This document shows, in pieces, positions 15,875-24,326 of a DNA stretch of 36,204 nt (the stretch's first letter is position 1; each line of letters begins with the position of its first letter). Origin of the DNA: Spirosomataceae bacterium (GTDB lineage Bacteria > Bacteroidota > Bacteroidia > Cytophagales > Spirosomataceae). The stretch spans positions 1-36,204 of the forward strand of contig JAKONH010000261.1 of the NCBI GenBank assembly GCA_022702045.1. The letters are read 5' to 3'. The notes under the pieces are model-generated. The model was not told the DNA's origin, searched no databases, and saw nothing but the letters and a program-made list of their open reading frames with translations. A program made the position numbers and the translations under genes.

Positions 15875-16960
15875 TCAGGGTTCTGGCTCGACGGCTGAAG
15901 GCAGCGTTTTAGCAAAGCGCTCGGGCGGAAGCTGTTGAATGTTGAGTTGCGACATGTCCCGCTCGTCATGAATAGGTTTATACTCGGCAGCGGCCAGCCG
16001 CTTACCAAAGCTAGGCTTCTCCAGATCGGCCCGGTACTTGTTTGCCGAAATAACCGACGACCGCGATACTTTAGTAGGCCCTTCAATTATCCAGTCGCTT
16101 GTTTTCTTTGTTTCGAACCGGCAGGTATTGCAGATAAACTCTGTCACCTCGTTCCACTCATTCTTTCGGGCCGTCACGCGAATCACTTCGTCGCCACGGT
16201 ACCAGAGCGTAACCTTACCTGAGCAGGTTGGACAGTTGCGATGCGCGTCAACCGGTTTGGTAAACCATACCCGGTTTTTAAAACGGTAGGTTTTATCGGT
16301 CAATGCACCGACGGGACAGACGTCGATAACATTACCCGAGAAATCGTTGTCGATCGCTTTCTCGATGTACGTCCCAATTTCTGACGCGTCTCCCCGGCCC
16401 AGTACACCATGAACGCGCTTTTCAGTAATCTGATCAGCGGTGTACACACAGCGGTAGCACAGGATGCAACGCGTCATGTGCAGTTGGATGTATGGACCAA
16501 TATCTTTTTTCTCGAATGTCCGGCGATCCTCTTCGTACCGGGTCGTCGCCTTACCGTGGTCGAAGGCAAAATTTTGCAGATCGCACTCTCCAGCCTGATC
16601 GCAAACCGGGCAGTCGAGGGGGTGATTCAGCAGTAGGAACTCGACAATACCGTTTCGGGCGTCAATAACCTGCGGATTTGTTGTGTTCTCGACTACCATT
16701 CCGTCCTGCACAGCTGTCAGGCAGGAAGCAACCAGTTTCGGCATCGGCCGAGGGTCTTTTGCCGAGCCAGCTGCTACGCGTACCAGACAGGCGCGGCATT
16801 TACCCCCGCTGCCTTTCAACGGCTGGTAATAACACATCGCCGGCGGTGCCACGTCCGGCCCAATTTTACGGGCTGCCTGCAGGATCGTGGTTCCGGGTTC
16901 TACCTCAACGGCAATTCCGTCGATCGTGACGGTCAGCAACTGTGGTTTTGTATCTTCCAT
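15875..16960 (-). CDS. nuoG: NuoG-type 2Fe-2S/4Fe-4S subunit, short form without large molybdopterin domain
   Basis: 'EVEPGTTILQAARKIG...CYYQPLKGSGGKCRACLVRV', 'CPVCDQAGECDLQNFAFDHG', 'RCILCYRCVYTADQI', 'VIDVCPVGALTDKTYRFKNRVW'. Start at MEDTKPQ. Confidence 0.9.
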   Translation of the reverse strand: MEDTKPQLLTVTIDGIAVEVEPGTTILQAARKIGPDVAPPAMCYYQPLKGSGGKCRACLVRVAAGSAKDPRPMPKLVASCLTAVQDGMVVENTTNPQVIDARNGIVEFLLLNHPLDCPVCDQAGECDLQNFAFDHGKATTRYEEDRRTFEKKDIGPYIQLHMTRCILCYRCVYTADQITEKRVHGVLGRGDASEIGTYIEKAIDNDFSGNVIDVCPVGALTDKTYRFKNRVWFTKPVDAHRNCPTCSGKVTLWYRGDEVIRVTARKNEWNEVTEFICNTCRFETKKTSDWIIEGPTKVSRSSVISANKYRADLEKPSFGKRLAAAEYKPIHDERDMSQLNIQQLPPERFAKTLPSAVEPEP

Positions 16961-17060
16961 TAGTCTAAAGTCGCTATGTGTCAATCGATGCGTTTACGAG
17001 CCAGTCTGCCAGTCGTCGTTTGACTCAACTGCAAGCCGTAAAACACGTCTGCTCTACTAT

Positions 17061-18401
17061 CTACACCAGAGCCATTTCACCCCGGTAAACAGCGCCGGGC
17101 TGGGTGGCTTCGGTTGGGTGATCGATATGCCACTGAAATTCATCGCGGAAATGCCGGATTGCGCTGGCAACCGGCCAGGCAGCGGCATCGCCTAGTGGGC
17201 AAATCGTGTTTCCTTCAATCTTCTTCGACACGTCGACCAGCAGATCGATATCGTGCTGATGACCGTGGCCGTGCTCGATGCGGTGCAGTACTTTCTCCAT
17301 CCAGCCCGTTCCTTCCCGGCAGGGGCTGCATTGTCCGCACGACTCATGGTGGTAGAAACGCGAAAAATTCCACGTATTCCGTACGATACAAGACGTTTCG
17401 TCGAACAGGATGAACCCACCCGAACCAAGCATCGTACCGGTAGCAAACCCACCGTCGGATAGCGACTCGTAGCTCATCAGCCGCTTTTCACCGTTGGCTA
17501 GTGTCAGCGCCAGGTTTGCGGGCAGAATGGGTACTGATGAACCACCAGCCACCAATGCTTTGAACTTATGACCGGGCCGGATACCCCCGCACCATTCATC
17601 GGCATAAATGAAATCTTCAACGGGCAGGCCCAACTCAATTTCGTACACACCCGGCTTGCGCATGTGGCCCGACGCCGAGATTAGCTTGGTACCTGTGCTA
17701 CGGCCAACACCAATAGCCGCGTATGCATCACCACCGTTGTTAATGATCCAGGACGTAGTGGCAATTGACTCGACGTTGTTAACTACCGTTGGGCACTGAT
17801 ACAGGCCTTTGACAGCAGGAAATGGTGGCTTGTTCCGTGGATTACCACGCTTACCTTCCAGCGATTCGAGCAGCGCCGTTTCCTCCCCGCAGATATAAGC
17901 GCCACCACCGGGCTGCACGACTAGTTCGAGGTCGTAGCCGCTGCCGAGAATATTTTTACCTAGAAAACCTTTTGCTTTCGCTTCCGCAATAGCCTTTTCC
18001 AGGATCCGGATAACGTACATCAATTCACCTCGTACGTAGATGAACGATTTATTAGCCCCTAGTGCAAACGAGGAGACAATCATCCCTTCGATCAGCAGGT
18101 GGGGAATATGCTTCATCAGGTAGTGGTCTTTGAACGTACCCGGCTCCGACTCATCCGCATTACAAACCAAGTAACGGGGGACGCCTTCCGGTTTCGCGAG
18201 ATAGCTCCACTTCATACCCATCGGGAAACCAGCACCACCCCGACCCCGAACGCCAGCTTTCTTCACTTCTTCGACGATCTCATCGGGCGTCATAGTCTTC
18301 AGCGCCTTTTCCACCGCCGTATAACCACCCTGCTGCCGGTAAACGTCGAACGTATCGATACCCGGAACGTTAATATGCTCCGTTAAGATTTTCTTTGTCA
18401 T
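17061..18401 (-). CDS. nuoF: NADH-quinone oxidoreductase subunit F
   Basis: 'GVRGRGGAGFPMGMKWSYL', 'ICGEETALLESLEGKRGNPRNKPPFPA', 'ESCGQCSPCREGTGWM'. Confidence 0.96.
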   Translation of the reverse strand: MTKKILTEHINVPGIDTFDVYRQQGGYTAVEKALKTMTPDEIVEEVKKAGVRGRGGAGFPMGMKWSYLAKPEGVPRYLVCNADESEPGTFKDHYLMKHIPHLLIEGMIVSSFALGANKSFIYVRGELMYVIRILEKAIAEAKAKGFLGKNILGSGYDLELVVQPGGGAYICGEETALLESLEGKRGNPRNKPPFPAVKGLYQCPTVVNNVESIATTSWIINNGGDAYAAIGVGRSTGTKLISASGHMRKPGVYEIELGLPVEDFIYADEWCGGIRPGHKFKALVAGGSSVPILPANLALTLANGEKRLMSYESLSDGGFATGTMLGSGGFILFDETSCIVRNTWNFSRFYHHESCGQCSPCREGTGWMEKVLHRIEHGHGHQHDIDLLVDVSKKIEGNTICPLGDAAAWPVASAIRHFRDEFQWHIDHPTEATQPGAVYRGEMALV

Positions 18402-18403
18402 GG

Positions 18404-18904
18404 TTACGCTTGTTTCGACAGTTCGTCAATGATTTCGTCGACCCGGTCGTTGGTCAGATGCGTATAGTATTGCTCACGAACCTGAAAGACCGGACCCATA
18501 CCACAAGCTGCCAGGCACTCTACTTCTTTCAACGTAAACTGTCCGTCGACCGTAGTTTGCCCCGTTTCGATGCTAAGTCGCTGTTTTAGATGGGCCAGCA
18601 CATCGTCACCACCCATCAGACAGCAGGGGCCCGTCCGGCAGTATTCAATCACGTGCTTGCCAACAGGCTGCACATGGTACATTGTATAGAACGTTGCGAC
18701 TTCGTACACCTCGATTGGCTGGATATCGAGCATACGCGCTATATAGTCCATTCCTTCAGTGCTAGTCCATCCTTCCTGCTCCTGCATTAGGTGCAGCAGC
18801 GGAAGAAGCGCCGACTTTTGCCGTCCTTCCGGGTAGCGGGCAATGATTTCTTTCGCTTCAGCCAGCCGTTCCGGCGTGAACTGTATAGTGGATTCGGTGG
18901 TCAT
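18404..18904 (-). CDS. nuoE: NADH-quinone oxidoreductase subunit E
   Basis: 'EVYEVATFYTMYHVQPVGKHVIEYCRTGPCCLMG', 'EVECLAACGMGPVFQV'. Confidence 0.95.
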   Translation of the reverse strand: MTTESTIQFTPERLAEAKEIIARYPEGRQKSALLPLLHLMQEQEGWTSTEGMDYIARMLDIQPIEVYEVATFYTMYHVQPVGKHVIEYCRTGPCCLMGGDDVLAHLKQRLSIETGQTTVDGQFTLKEVECLAACGMGPVFQVREQYYTHLTNDRVDEIIDELSKQA

Positions 18905-18935
18905 AAATCAACGAAAATGGTCAATTGAGCAGGAG

Positions 18936-20167
18936 CTACCCGTCTAGTTCGCCTGCGATTACGTTCATGCTACTCATAATAACGATAGCATCCGACAACG
19001 TCAGGCCTTTGCACATTTCGGGATAAGCCTGATAATAAATGAAGCAGGGACGCCGAAAGTGCAGCCGGTAGGGAGCCCGACCGCCATCGCTGATGAGGTA
19101 GAAGCCAAGTTCGCCATTACCACCTTCAACGGCGTGGTATACCTCGCCAACTGGTGCGTCGATTTCACCCATCACAATTTTAAAGTGATAGATGAGGGCT
19201 TCCATATTTTTGTACACTTCCTGCTTGGGCGGAAGGTAATACTGGGGTGCGTCAGCGTAGAATGGACCTTCCGGCAGGTTGTCCATTGCCTGCTGAATGA
19301 TGCGCATACTTTGCCACATCTCTTCGTTCCTCACCATAAACCGGTCGTACGTGTCGCCACTCTGACCGACGGGAATATCAAACTCAAAATCCTGATATGA
19401 CGAGTATGGATTCATCACACGGACATCGTAGTCAACACCCGCAGCCCGGAGATTTGGGCCGGTGAACCCATAACTGAGCGCACGCTCAGCCGCGATACCG
19501 CCCACACCAACAACACGGTCCATGAAAATCCGGTTGCGATTGAACAGGCTTTCGAACTCGCGCAGCACCGCTGGGAAACGTTTCAGAAACTCGTTGATTT
19601 TACGAATCGCGGTGGGCGAGAGGTCACGCTCCATACCGCCAATCCGCCCCATGTTCGTCGTCAGGCGGGCACCGCATATCTCCTCGTATATCTCGTAGAT
19701 GTTTTCCCGCTCTTGGTAGATATACAGAAAGCCGGTAACGCCCCCGTGTCTACACCGAGAATACCGTTACAGATGATATGGTCGGCGATTCGGGCCAGCT
19801 CCATCATAATCACCCTGATATACTGCGCACGCTTTGGTATGTCGATGCACAGCAGCTTTTCGACCGTCATGTGCCACCCCATATTATTAATCGGCGACGA
19901 ACAGTAGTTCATCCGATCAGTCAGGGTCGTGATCTGGTAGAAGGGCCGGCGCTCAGCAATTTTTTCGAACGCACGGTGGATATAGCCAATCGTCTGCTCA
20001 CCCGACACGATTTTTTCCCCGTCCATCTGTAGCACGTTTTGGAAAATACCGTGCGTGGCGGGGTGCGTAGGTCCGAGGTTGAGGGTTGTTAGTTCGTTGA
20101 CGTACTGAACGGGCCCCTGCTCGGCGGGTAAGTTTTGCTTTGTTGTATCGAGTTCTTCAGAAACCAT
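18936..20167 (-). CDS. nuoD: NADH-quinone oxidoreductase subunit D, interrupted by a frameshift near 19740
   Basis: N-terminal part in ORF 19661..20167 ('LNLGPTHPATHGIFQNVLQMDGEKI...GILGVDTGA') and C-terminal part in ORF 18936..19652 ('MGRIGGMERDLSP...'). Continuous NuoD sequence 'GFLYIYQERENIYEIYEEICGARLTTNMGRIGG' appears in the -1 frame after GVDTGA. Confidence 0.93.
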
Positions 20168-20184
20168 GTCAGAAAGAATGAAAG

Positions 20185-20227
20185 AGCGAAAGAGCGAAAG
20201 CAGTAAGGCCGCTTTTTCGCTCTTTCG
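20185..20227. repeat. Intercistronic hairpin between nuoC and nuoD
   Basis: 14-bp perfect arms GCGAAAGAGCGAAA (20185-20198) and TTTCGCTCTTTCGC (20214-20227). Confidence 0.7.
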
Positions 20228-20235
20228 CCGGTTTG

Positions 20236-20736
20236 TTACCGGCCAAACAGGGCGTCAATTTTGTCTTCACGAGTGGCGTCTTCCAGCGGATACTCCTTGC
20301 GCATCGGATGGTAATCCATCTCTTCCATGTTCAAAATCCGGCGCAAATCCGGGTGACCATCGAAGAGGACACCAAAGTAATCAAAGGTCTCCCGTTCCAT
20401 CCAGTTAGCCCCTGCGAACAGCGATACCATCGTTGGGATGTGCATATCATCGGCTGTCAAAAATACCTTGATGCGTAGCCGAAAATTGTTGACGAAGCTG
20501 TGCAGGTGATACACCACGCAATATTCCTTACCGGGCGAATCCGGATAGTGGACTGCGGTGATATCCGTAAGGAAATTGACTTGTAGGGTCGGGTCGTCGC
20601 GCAGATAAGCGATAAGCGCAACGATTTGCTCACGTGTGGTTGAAAACGTCAGCAGGTCATAGGGATCGTCGAAGTCACTGACGGCATCGCCAAATTGATT
20701 GATGATATGCTGCGCTAGTTGCTCGTTGGTGAACAT
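20236..20736 (-). CDS. nuoC: NADH-quinone oxidoreductase subunit C
   Basis: 'LFAGANWMERETFDYFGVLFDGHPDLRRILNMEEMDYHPMRKEYPLED' NuoC signature. Confidence 0.95.
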   Translation of the reverse strand: MFTNEQLAQHIINQFGDAVSDFDDPYDLLTFSTTREQIVALIAYLRDDPTLQVNFLTDITAVHYPDSPGKEYCVVYHLHSFVNNFRLRIKVFLTADDMHIPTMVSLFAGANWMERETFDYFGVLFDGHPDLRRILNMEEMDYHPMRKEYPLEDATREDKIDALFGR

Positions 20737-20817
20737 GGCGGACGGAATAGACTGGTAGGCTGACTAAGGGATTCAAATCACTGTACGGATAATTCCGTCT
20801 GTCAGCTTACCACTCAG

Positions 20818-21363
20818 TTATTGAATGCTATATGAATTGAGCAGTTGCTGATACTCTTCGGTATTCCGTCGGCGCAACGACTCATTTTTCGCCAACTCCT
20901 GTACCTGCATTACCCCTTCGAGGATCTGCTCCGGACGTGGGGGACAACCTGGGACGTACACGTCGACGGGGATAATCCGGTCGATACCCTGCAATACGCT
21001 GTACGTATCGAAGATACCACCACTTGATGCACAGGCACCAATCGCGATAACCCAACGGGGTTCGGCCATTTGCAGATACACCTGCTTGACGACAGGTCCC
21101 ATCTTCTTAGCGATCGTACCAGCTACCAGCAGCATATCGGCCTGCCGGGGTGAGAAGCTGGGACGTTCCGATCCAAAACGGGCAAGGTCAAATGTCGACG
21201 CCATCGTCGACATAAACTCAATGCCGCAGCAGGAAGTCGCAAACGGAAGTGGCCACAGCGAGTTTGCTCTTGCCAGACCGATTATTTTATCGAAGGAAGT
21301 TGCCTGAAAACCAGCGCCATCGTAGCTGTCAGGCCCTTCTACCATTTTGATGTTACTAGCCAT
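20818..21363 (-). CDS. nuoB: NADH-quinone oxidoreductase subunit B
   Basis: '[32 protein letters not shown]', '[43 protein letters not shown]'. Confidence 0.96.
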   Translation of the reverse strand: MASNIKMVEGPDSYDGAGFQATSFDKIIGLARANSLWPLPFATSCCGIEFMSTMASTFDLARFGSERPSFSPRQADMLLVAGTIAKKMGPVVKQVYLQMAEPRWVIAIGACASSGGIFDTYSVLQGIDRIIPVDVYVPGCPPRPEQILEGVMQVQELAKNESLRRRNTEEYQQLLNSYSIQ

Positions 21364-21425
21364 AGTAAACGAGCGAATTGTCTACTTATATAACAGACAA
21401 AACTGTGTTATGATTCGATTATAGA

Positions 21426-21797
21426 CTATTCCCATTTCAAAACACCCTTGCGGATGATGTAGAAGAAACCGGCCAGCAGCAAGCCCATGAATAGTACCAT
21501 TTCAATGAAGCCAGTCATGCCCAGCCCTTTGAAATTAACGGCCCAAGGGTATAGGAAAATGACTTCTACATCGAATAGTACAAACAGAATGGCAATTAGG
21601 AAATATTTAATGGAGATCGGCGTGCGAGCATCCCCCTGAACTGGGATACCGCACTCAAACGGATCATCTTTCTTAACACTGTTACGCTTCGGACCGATGG
21701 CATGAGTAACCAGCATCGTCGTAACGATAAAGCCGAGCGCCAGACCCATCTGAATCAGAATAGGCAGGTAATCGGCGGGTACATAAGTTGTGTTCAT
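21426..21797 (-). CDS. nuoA: NADH-quinone oxidoreductase subunit A
   Basis: 'DPFECGIPVQGDARTPISIKYFLIAILFVLFDVEVIFLYPWAV' NuoA signature. Confidence 0.96.
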   Translation of the reverse strand: MNTTYVPADYLPILIQMGLALGFIVTTMLVTHAIGPKRNSVKKDDPFECGIPVQGDARTPISIKYFLIAILFVLFDVEVIFLYPWAVNFKGLGMTGFIEMVLFMGLLLAGFFYIIRKGVLKWE

Positions 21798-21953
21798 CAG
21801 TTGATTGGGAAATACGCGACCAAAGGTAAGGATAAAACCGATTGGCCTTCGCGCCCGAACGAACGCAAAGGTGAACTCTAGTCAAAAATACAAAAATCCG
21901 CCTAGCTCAGCAAGCGGCAAGCGGGGTATGCACAGACGCGCAGGCGCCGTAAT

Positions 21954-21990
21954 GCGAATGGCCTCCCACTACGAGAGGCCATTCGCATGA
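21954..21990 (-). terminator. Stem-loop downstream of the 22011..24173 CDS
   Basis: ATGCGAATGGCCTC...GAGAGGCCATTCGCAT, 12-bp perfect outer arms; no strong U-tract. Confidence 0.55.
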
Positions 21991-22010
21991 ACATAAAAAG
22001 GGATAGCGGA

Positions 22011-24173
22011 TCAGGGATTGACAATGACCCGCCGTGAGATGTTAAAGCTTTCTGATTTGACCTGAATCAGGTACTCTCCAGGGGCAAGGCCACTCAAATC
22101 AACAGCCTGACGATTATCGAAAACAGGAACAAGCGACGTCGCTAGTTGACGACCGTCCATTGAGAAGATGGCAACCTGTGCGTTCACCAGGTTTTCAAGC
22201 GTTTCAACCGTTACTTTACCGTCAACAGTAGGGTTAGGGTAGACGCTTACACCACCGATACTGGAATCGAAGGTAAACGGCTGGGGCGAGCTATAAGCCG
22301 AAGCACAGGTCAGGCTACTGCCATCGCTCAGGGTAAACGTAGACCTGGTACGTGCTGTGTAATTGGCGCTGACGACTACCTTCACTTCCGCGCCGTTTTG
22401 TGGAATCAGCTCACCGGACCGACGCCAGTCGAACCGGTCGAGCTGTGCCCCTGTTGAGTTAGGCAGGTTGGCGCGTAATGTATAAGTTCCCACCTGCTCA
22501 ATGCTGGGCGTTGGTAGTTTCGGACGGACTGTCAGCGTAATATTACTCGATTGACCGGAGCGGCAGCCATAGACGTTGAGTGTACGGGCTGAATAGGTAC
22601 CTGCTGTACTGACAGCCAAGCTTTTCCCGACAAAGCCGTTGCTCCACTGTAGCACACTATTAGCAGGCAGGTTCGCTGTTAGGTTGAGTACAGAATCGGC
22701 GCAGATCTGCTGCTGACTGGAAGCCGTTCTTCCTGTTTGACTGCTCAACACCAGTGTTGGTGTAACAGGTTGAATCGCTGACTGGACGTCGACAGTTGGC
22801 GCCAGGTATGTATTACCGTAGCGGTCTTTTAATGTCGCCTGATAGGTACCGGTCGAATTGACAGAAATGGTTTGGCTTTGCTGTCCCGTCTTCCAGTTGT
22901 AACTACTGTACAGGGAGGGGAGTGACAGGGTTAAGGCATTGTTATTCGTATTACAGGCTACCGTAATGGTTGGCTGAAGTAGTGGGCGCGATGGTTGAGA
23001 AATACTGAAAAATACTGCATTGAGGCTGTTGAACCAGGCCTGCCCCAATTGATTCAGTCCCTCATTACCGGGAGCGTTTCCAAAGTGAACCTGCCCTTCG
23101 TAGCGCGGAACCTGAATATTATCCGTGTAAGGGCCTGCGAAAACGTTGTTATTATAAGTATTGATGACGTCGTTTTGCGCCTGAATAATATCCTGACTCG
23201 TTTGGCCCATGTTATACGATGAACGGGCCAGAACCCAGGCTGGATACCGATTCAGATCAGCACGGGTTTTATTGATCAGGTACTGCATGTCACTGCGATA
23301 CGTCTCACGGGTGGAGCGAAGAGGAACGTTGTCGTTTTCACCCTGCTGCCAAAGTACGGCCCGCAGCCCCTGCAGAGATGCATAGTAGCGCAATGCAATG
23401 ACCAGGTTCGCGTAGGGCATACCCGTCGGGAAGTTCTCGTCGGGTGTTCCCAGGGCAAAAATGTTTTTCGTGATTTGTCCGTCTGAACTTTCTTTCCAGT
23501 TACGAATTACAGTTCCCTGCCAAGCGGTATTGATGAACAATACAGGTACGTTGTACTGCTTCGCAATCAGATCACCCAGTACACCCCAGCACCAAGCACT
23601 CTGGCCACGAGGACCGATTAAAGCGTCGGCTGACAGCTGTTGAAAGGAAGGAGCTGGTGGGTCGGCCAGCGAGTTAGCTTTTGAATTGTCGTAGGTAACG
23701 CAATTGACCCGGTCGTCGGCTGCGCCAACCGCACCGAAGCCCTGAAAACCCTGCGCGTTCGACTGGCCCGTGATGATAAAAACTTCACCGACGCCTACTT
23801 TACGAACAGCGTCGCTACCCAATACGGTACCGCCGGAAAAAGCTTGTACTTCGAGCCGGTACCAACCGCCTTGAACGCGTAACGAGCCCTGGAATACACC
23901 CCCCGACGGATTACGCTGAACGGTTGTCCAGTTGGTATTCAGTCCTTGCCCGGTTATCTCGGCAACTACTCGAGCCTGAACGCTATCGACGGGCTGGTAG
24001 TAGTTTCCGGATACGTATATGATCGACGTATTATCATTTTCCCGTTGAAAGACGGCCCGGCTACCGGGATAGGTGATGCGAACAGATTGTGTAGTCTGGG
24101 CAATAGCACAAAAGGATATGGCTAGTGTACTCACCAGTAACAACCCTAAAAAACGAGTGTATAAGTTCTTCAT
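22011..24173 (-). CDS. Secreted SASA-domain (sialate O-acetylesterase-like, SGNH) protein with T9SS sorting domain
   Basis: 'VGEVFIITGQSNAQGFQGFG', 'AVLWQQGENDN', C-terminal 'GGVSVYPNPTVDGKVTVETLENLVNAQVAIFSMDGRQL'. Confidence 0.85.
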   Translation of the reverse strand: MKNLYTRFLGLLLVSTLAISFCAIAQTTQSVRITYPGSRAVFQRENDNTSIIYVSGNYYQPVDSVQARVVAEITGQGLNTNWTTVQRNPSGGVFQGSLRVQGGWYRLEVQAFSGGTVLGSDAVRKVGVGEVFIITGQSNAQGFQGFGAVGAADDRVNCVTYDNSKANSLADPPAPSFQQLSADALIGPRGQSAWCWGVLGDLIAKQYNVPVLFINTAWQGTVIRNWKESSDGQITKNIFALGTPDENFPTGMPYANLVIALRYYASLQGLRAVLWQQGENDNVPLRSTRETYRSDMQYLINKTRADLNRYPAWVLARSSYNMGQTSQDIIQAQNDVINTYNNNVFAGPYTDNIQVPRYEGQVHFGNAPGNEGLNQLGQAWFNSLNAVFFSISQPSRPLLQPTITVACNTNNNALTLSLPSLYSSYNWKTGQQSQTISVNSTGTYQATLKDRYGNTYLAPTVDVQSAIQPVTPTLVLSSQTGRTASSQQQICADSVLNLTANLPANSVLQWSNGFVGKSLAVSTAGTYSARTLNVYGCRSGQSSNITLTVRPKLPTPSIEQVGTYTLRANLPNSTGAQLDRFDWRRSGELIPQNGAEVKVVVSANYTARTRSTFTLSDGSSLTCASAYSSPQPFTFDSSIGGVSVYPNPTVDGKVTVETLENLVNAQVAIFSMDGRQLATSLVPVFDNRQAVDLSGLAPGEYLIQVKSESFNISRRVIVNP

Positions 24174-24326
24174 AGTCGGATAAAAAGCTGCTATTCACTG
24201 CTACTGTCGTCACTTGCGTGAAGTCATATCATCCAGTAACTGATACGCATTGCAGCGGTCGATTTCCCGGTAAAGTCCAATAGTGGATAGAGCAGGTATT
24301 GACTGAACGGCGGAATGACATTTAAA

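Noticed and set aside
15850-16086. 78-aa minus ORF overlapping the NuoG C-terminus in another frame, considered as a lost NuoG extension
   Set aside because: Its sequence does not resemble a molybdopterin domain, and nuoH starts immediately after.
18936-19652. Treating the 238-aa ORF as an independent gene
   Set aside because: It starts at an internal Met of NuoD (MGRIGGMERD), and the upstream NuoD sequence continues in the same frame; best explained by a frameshift.
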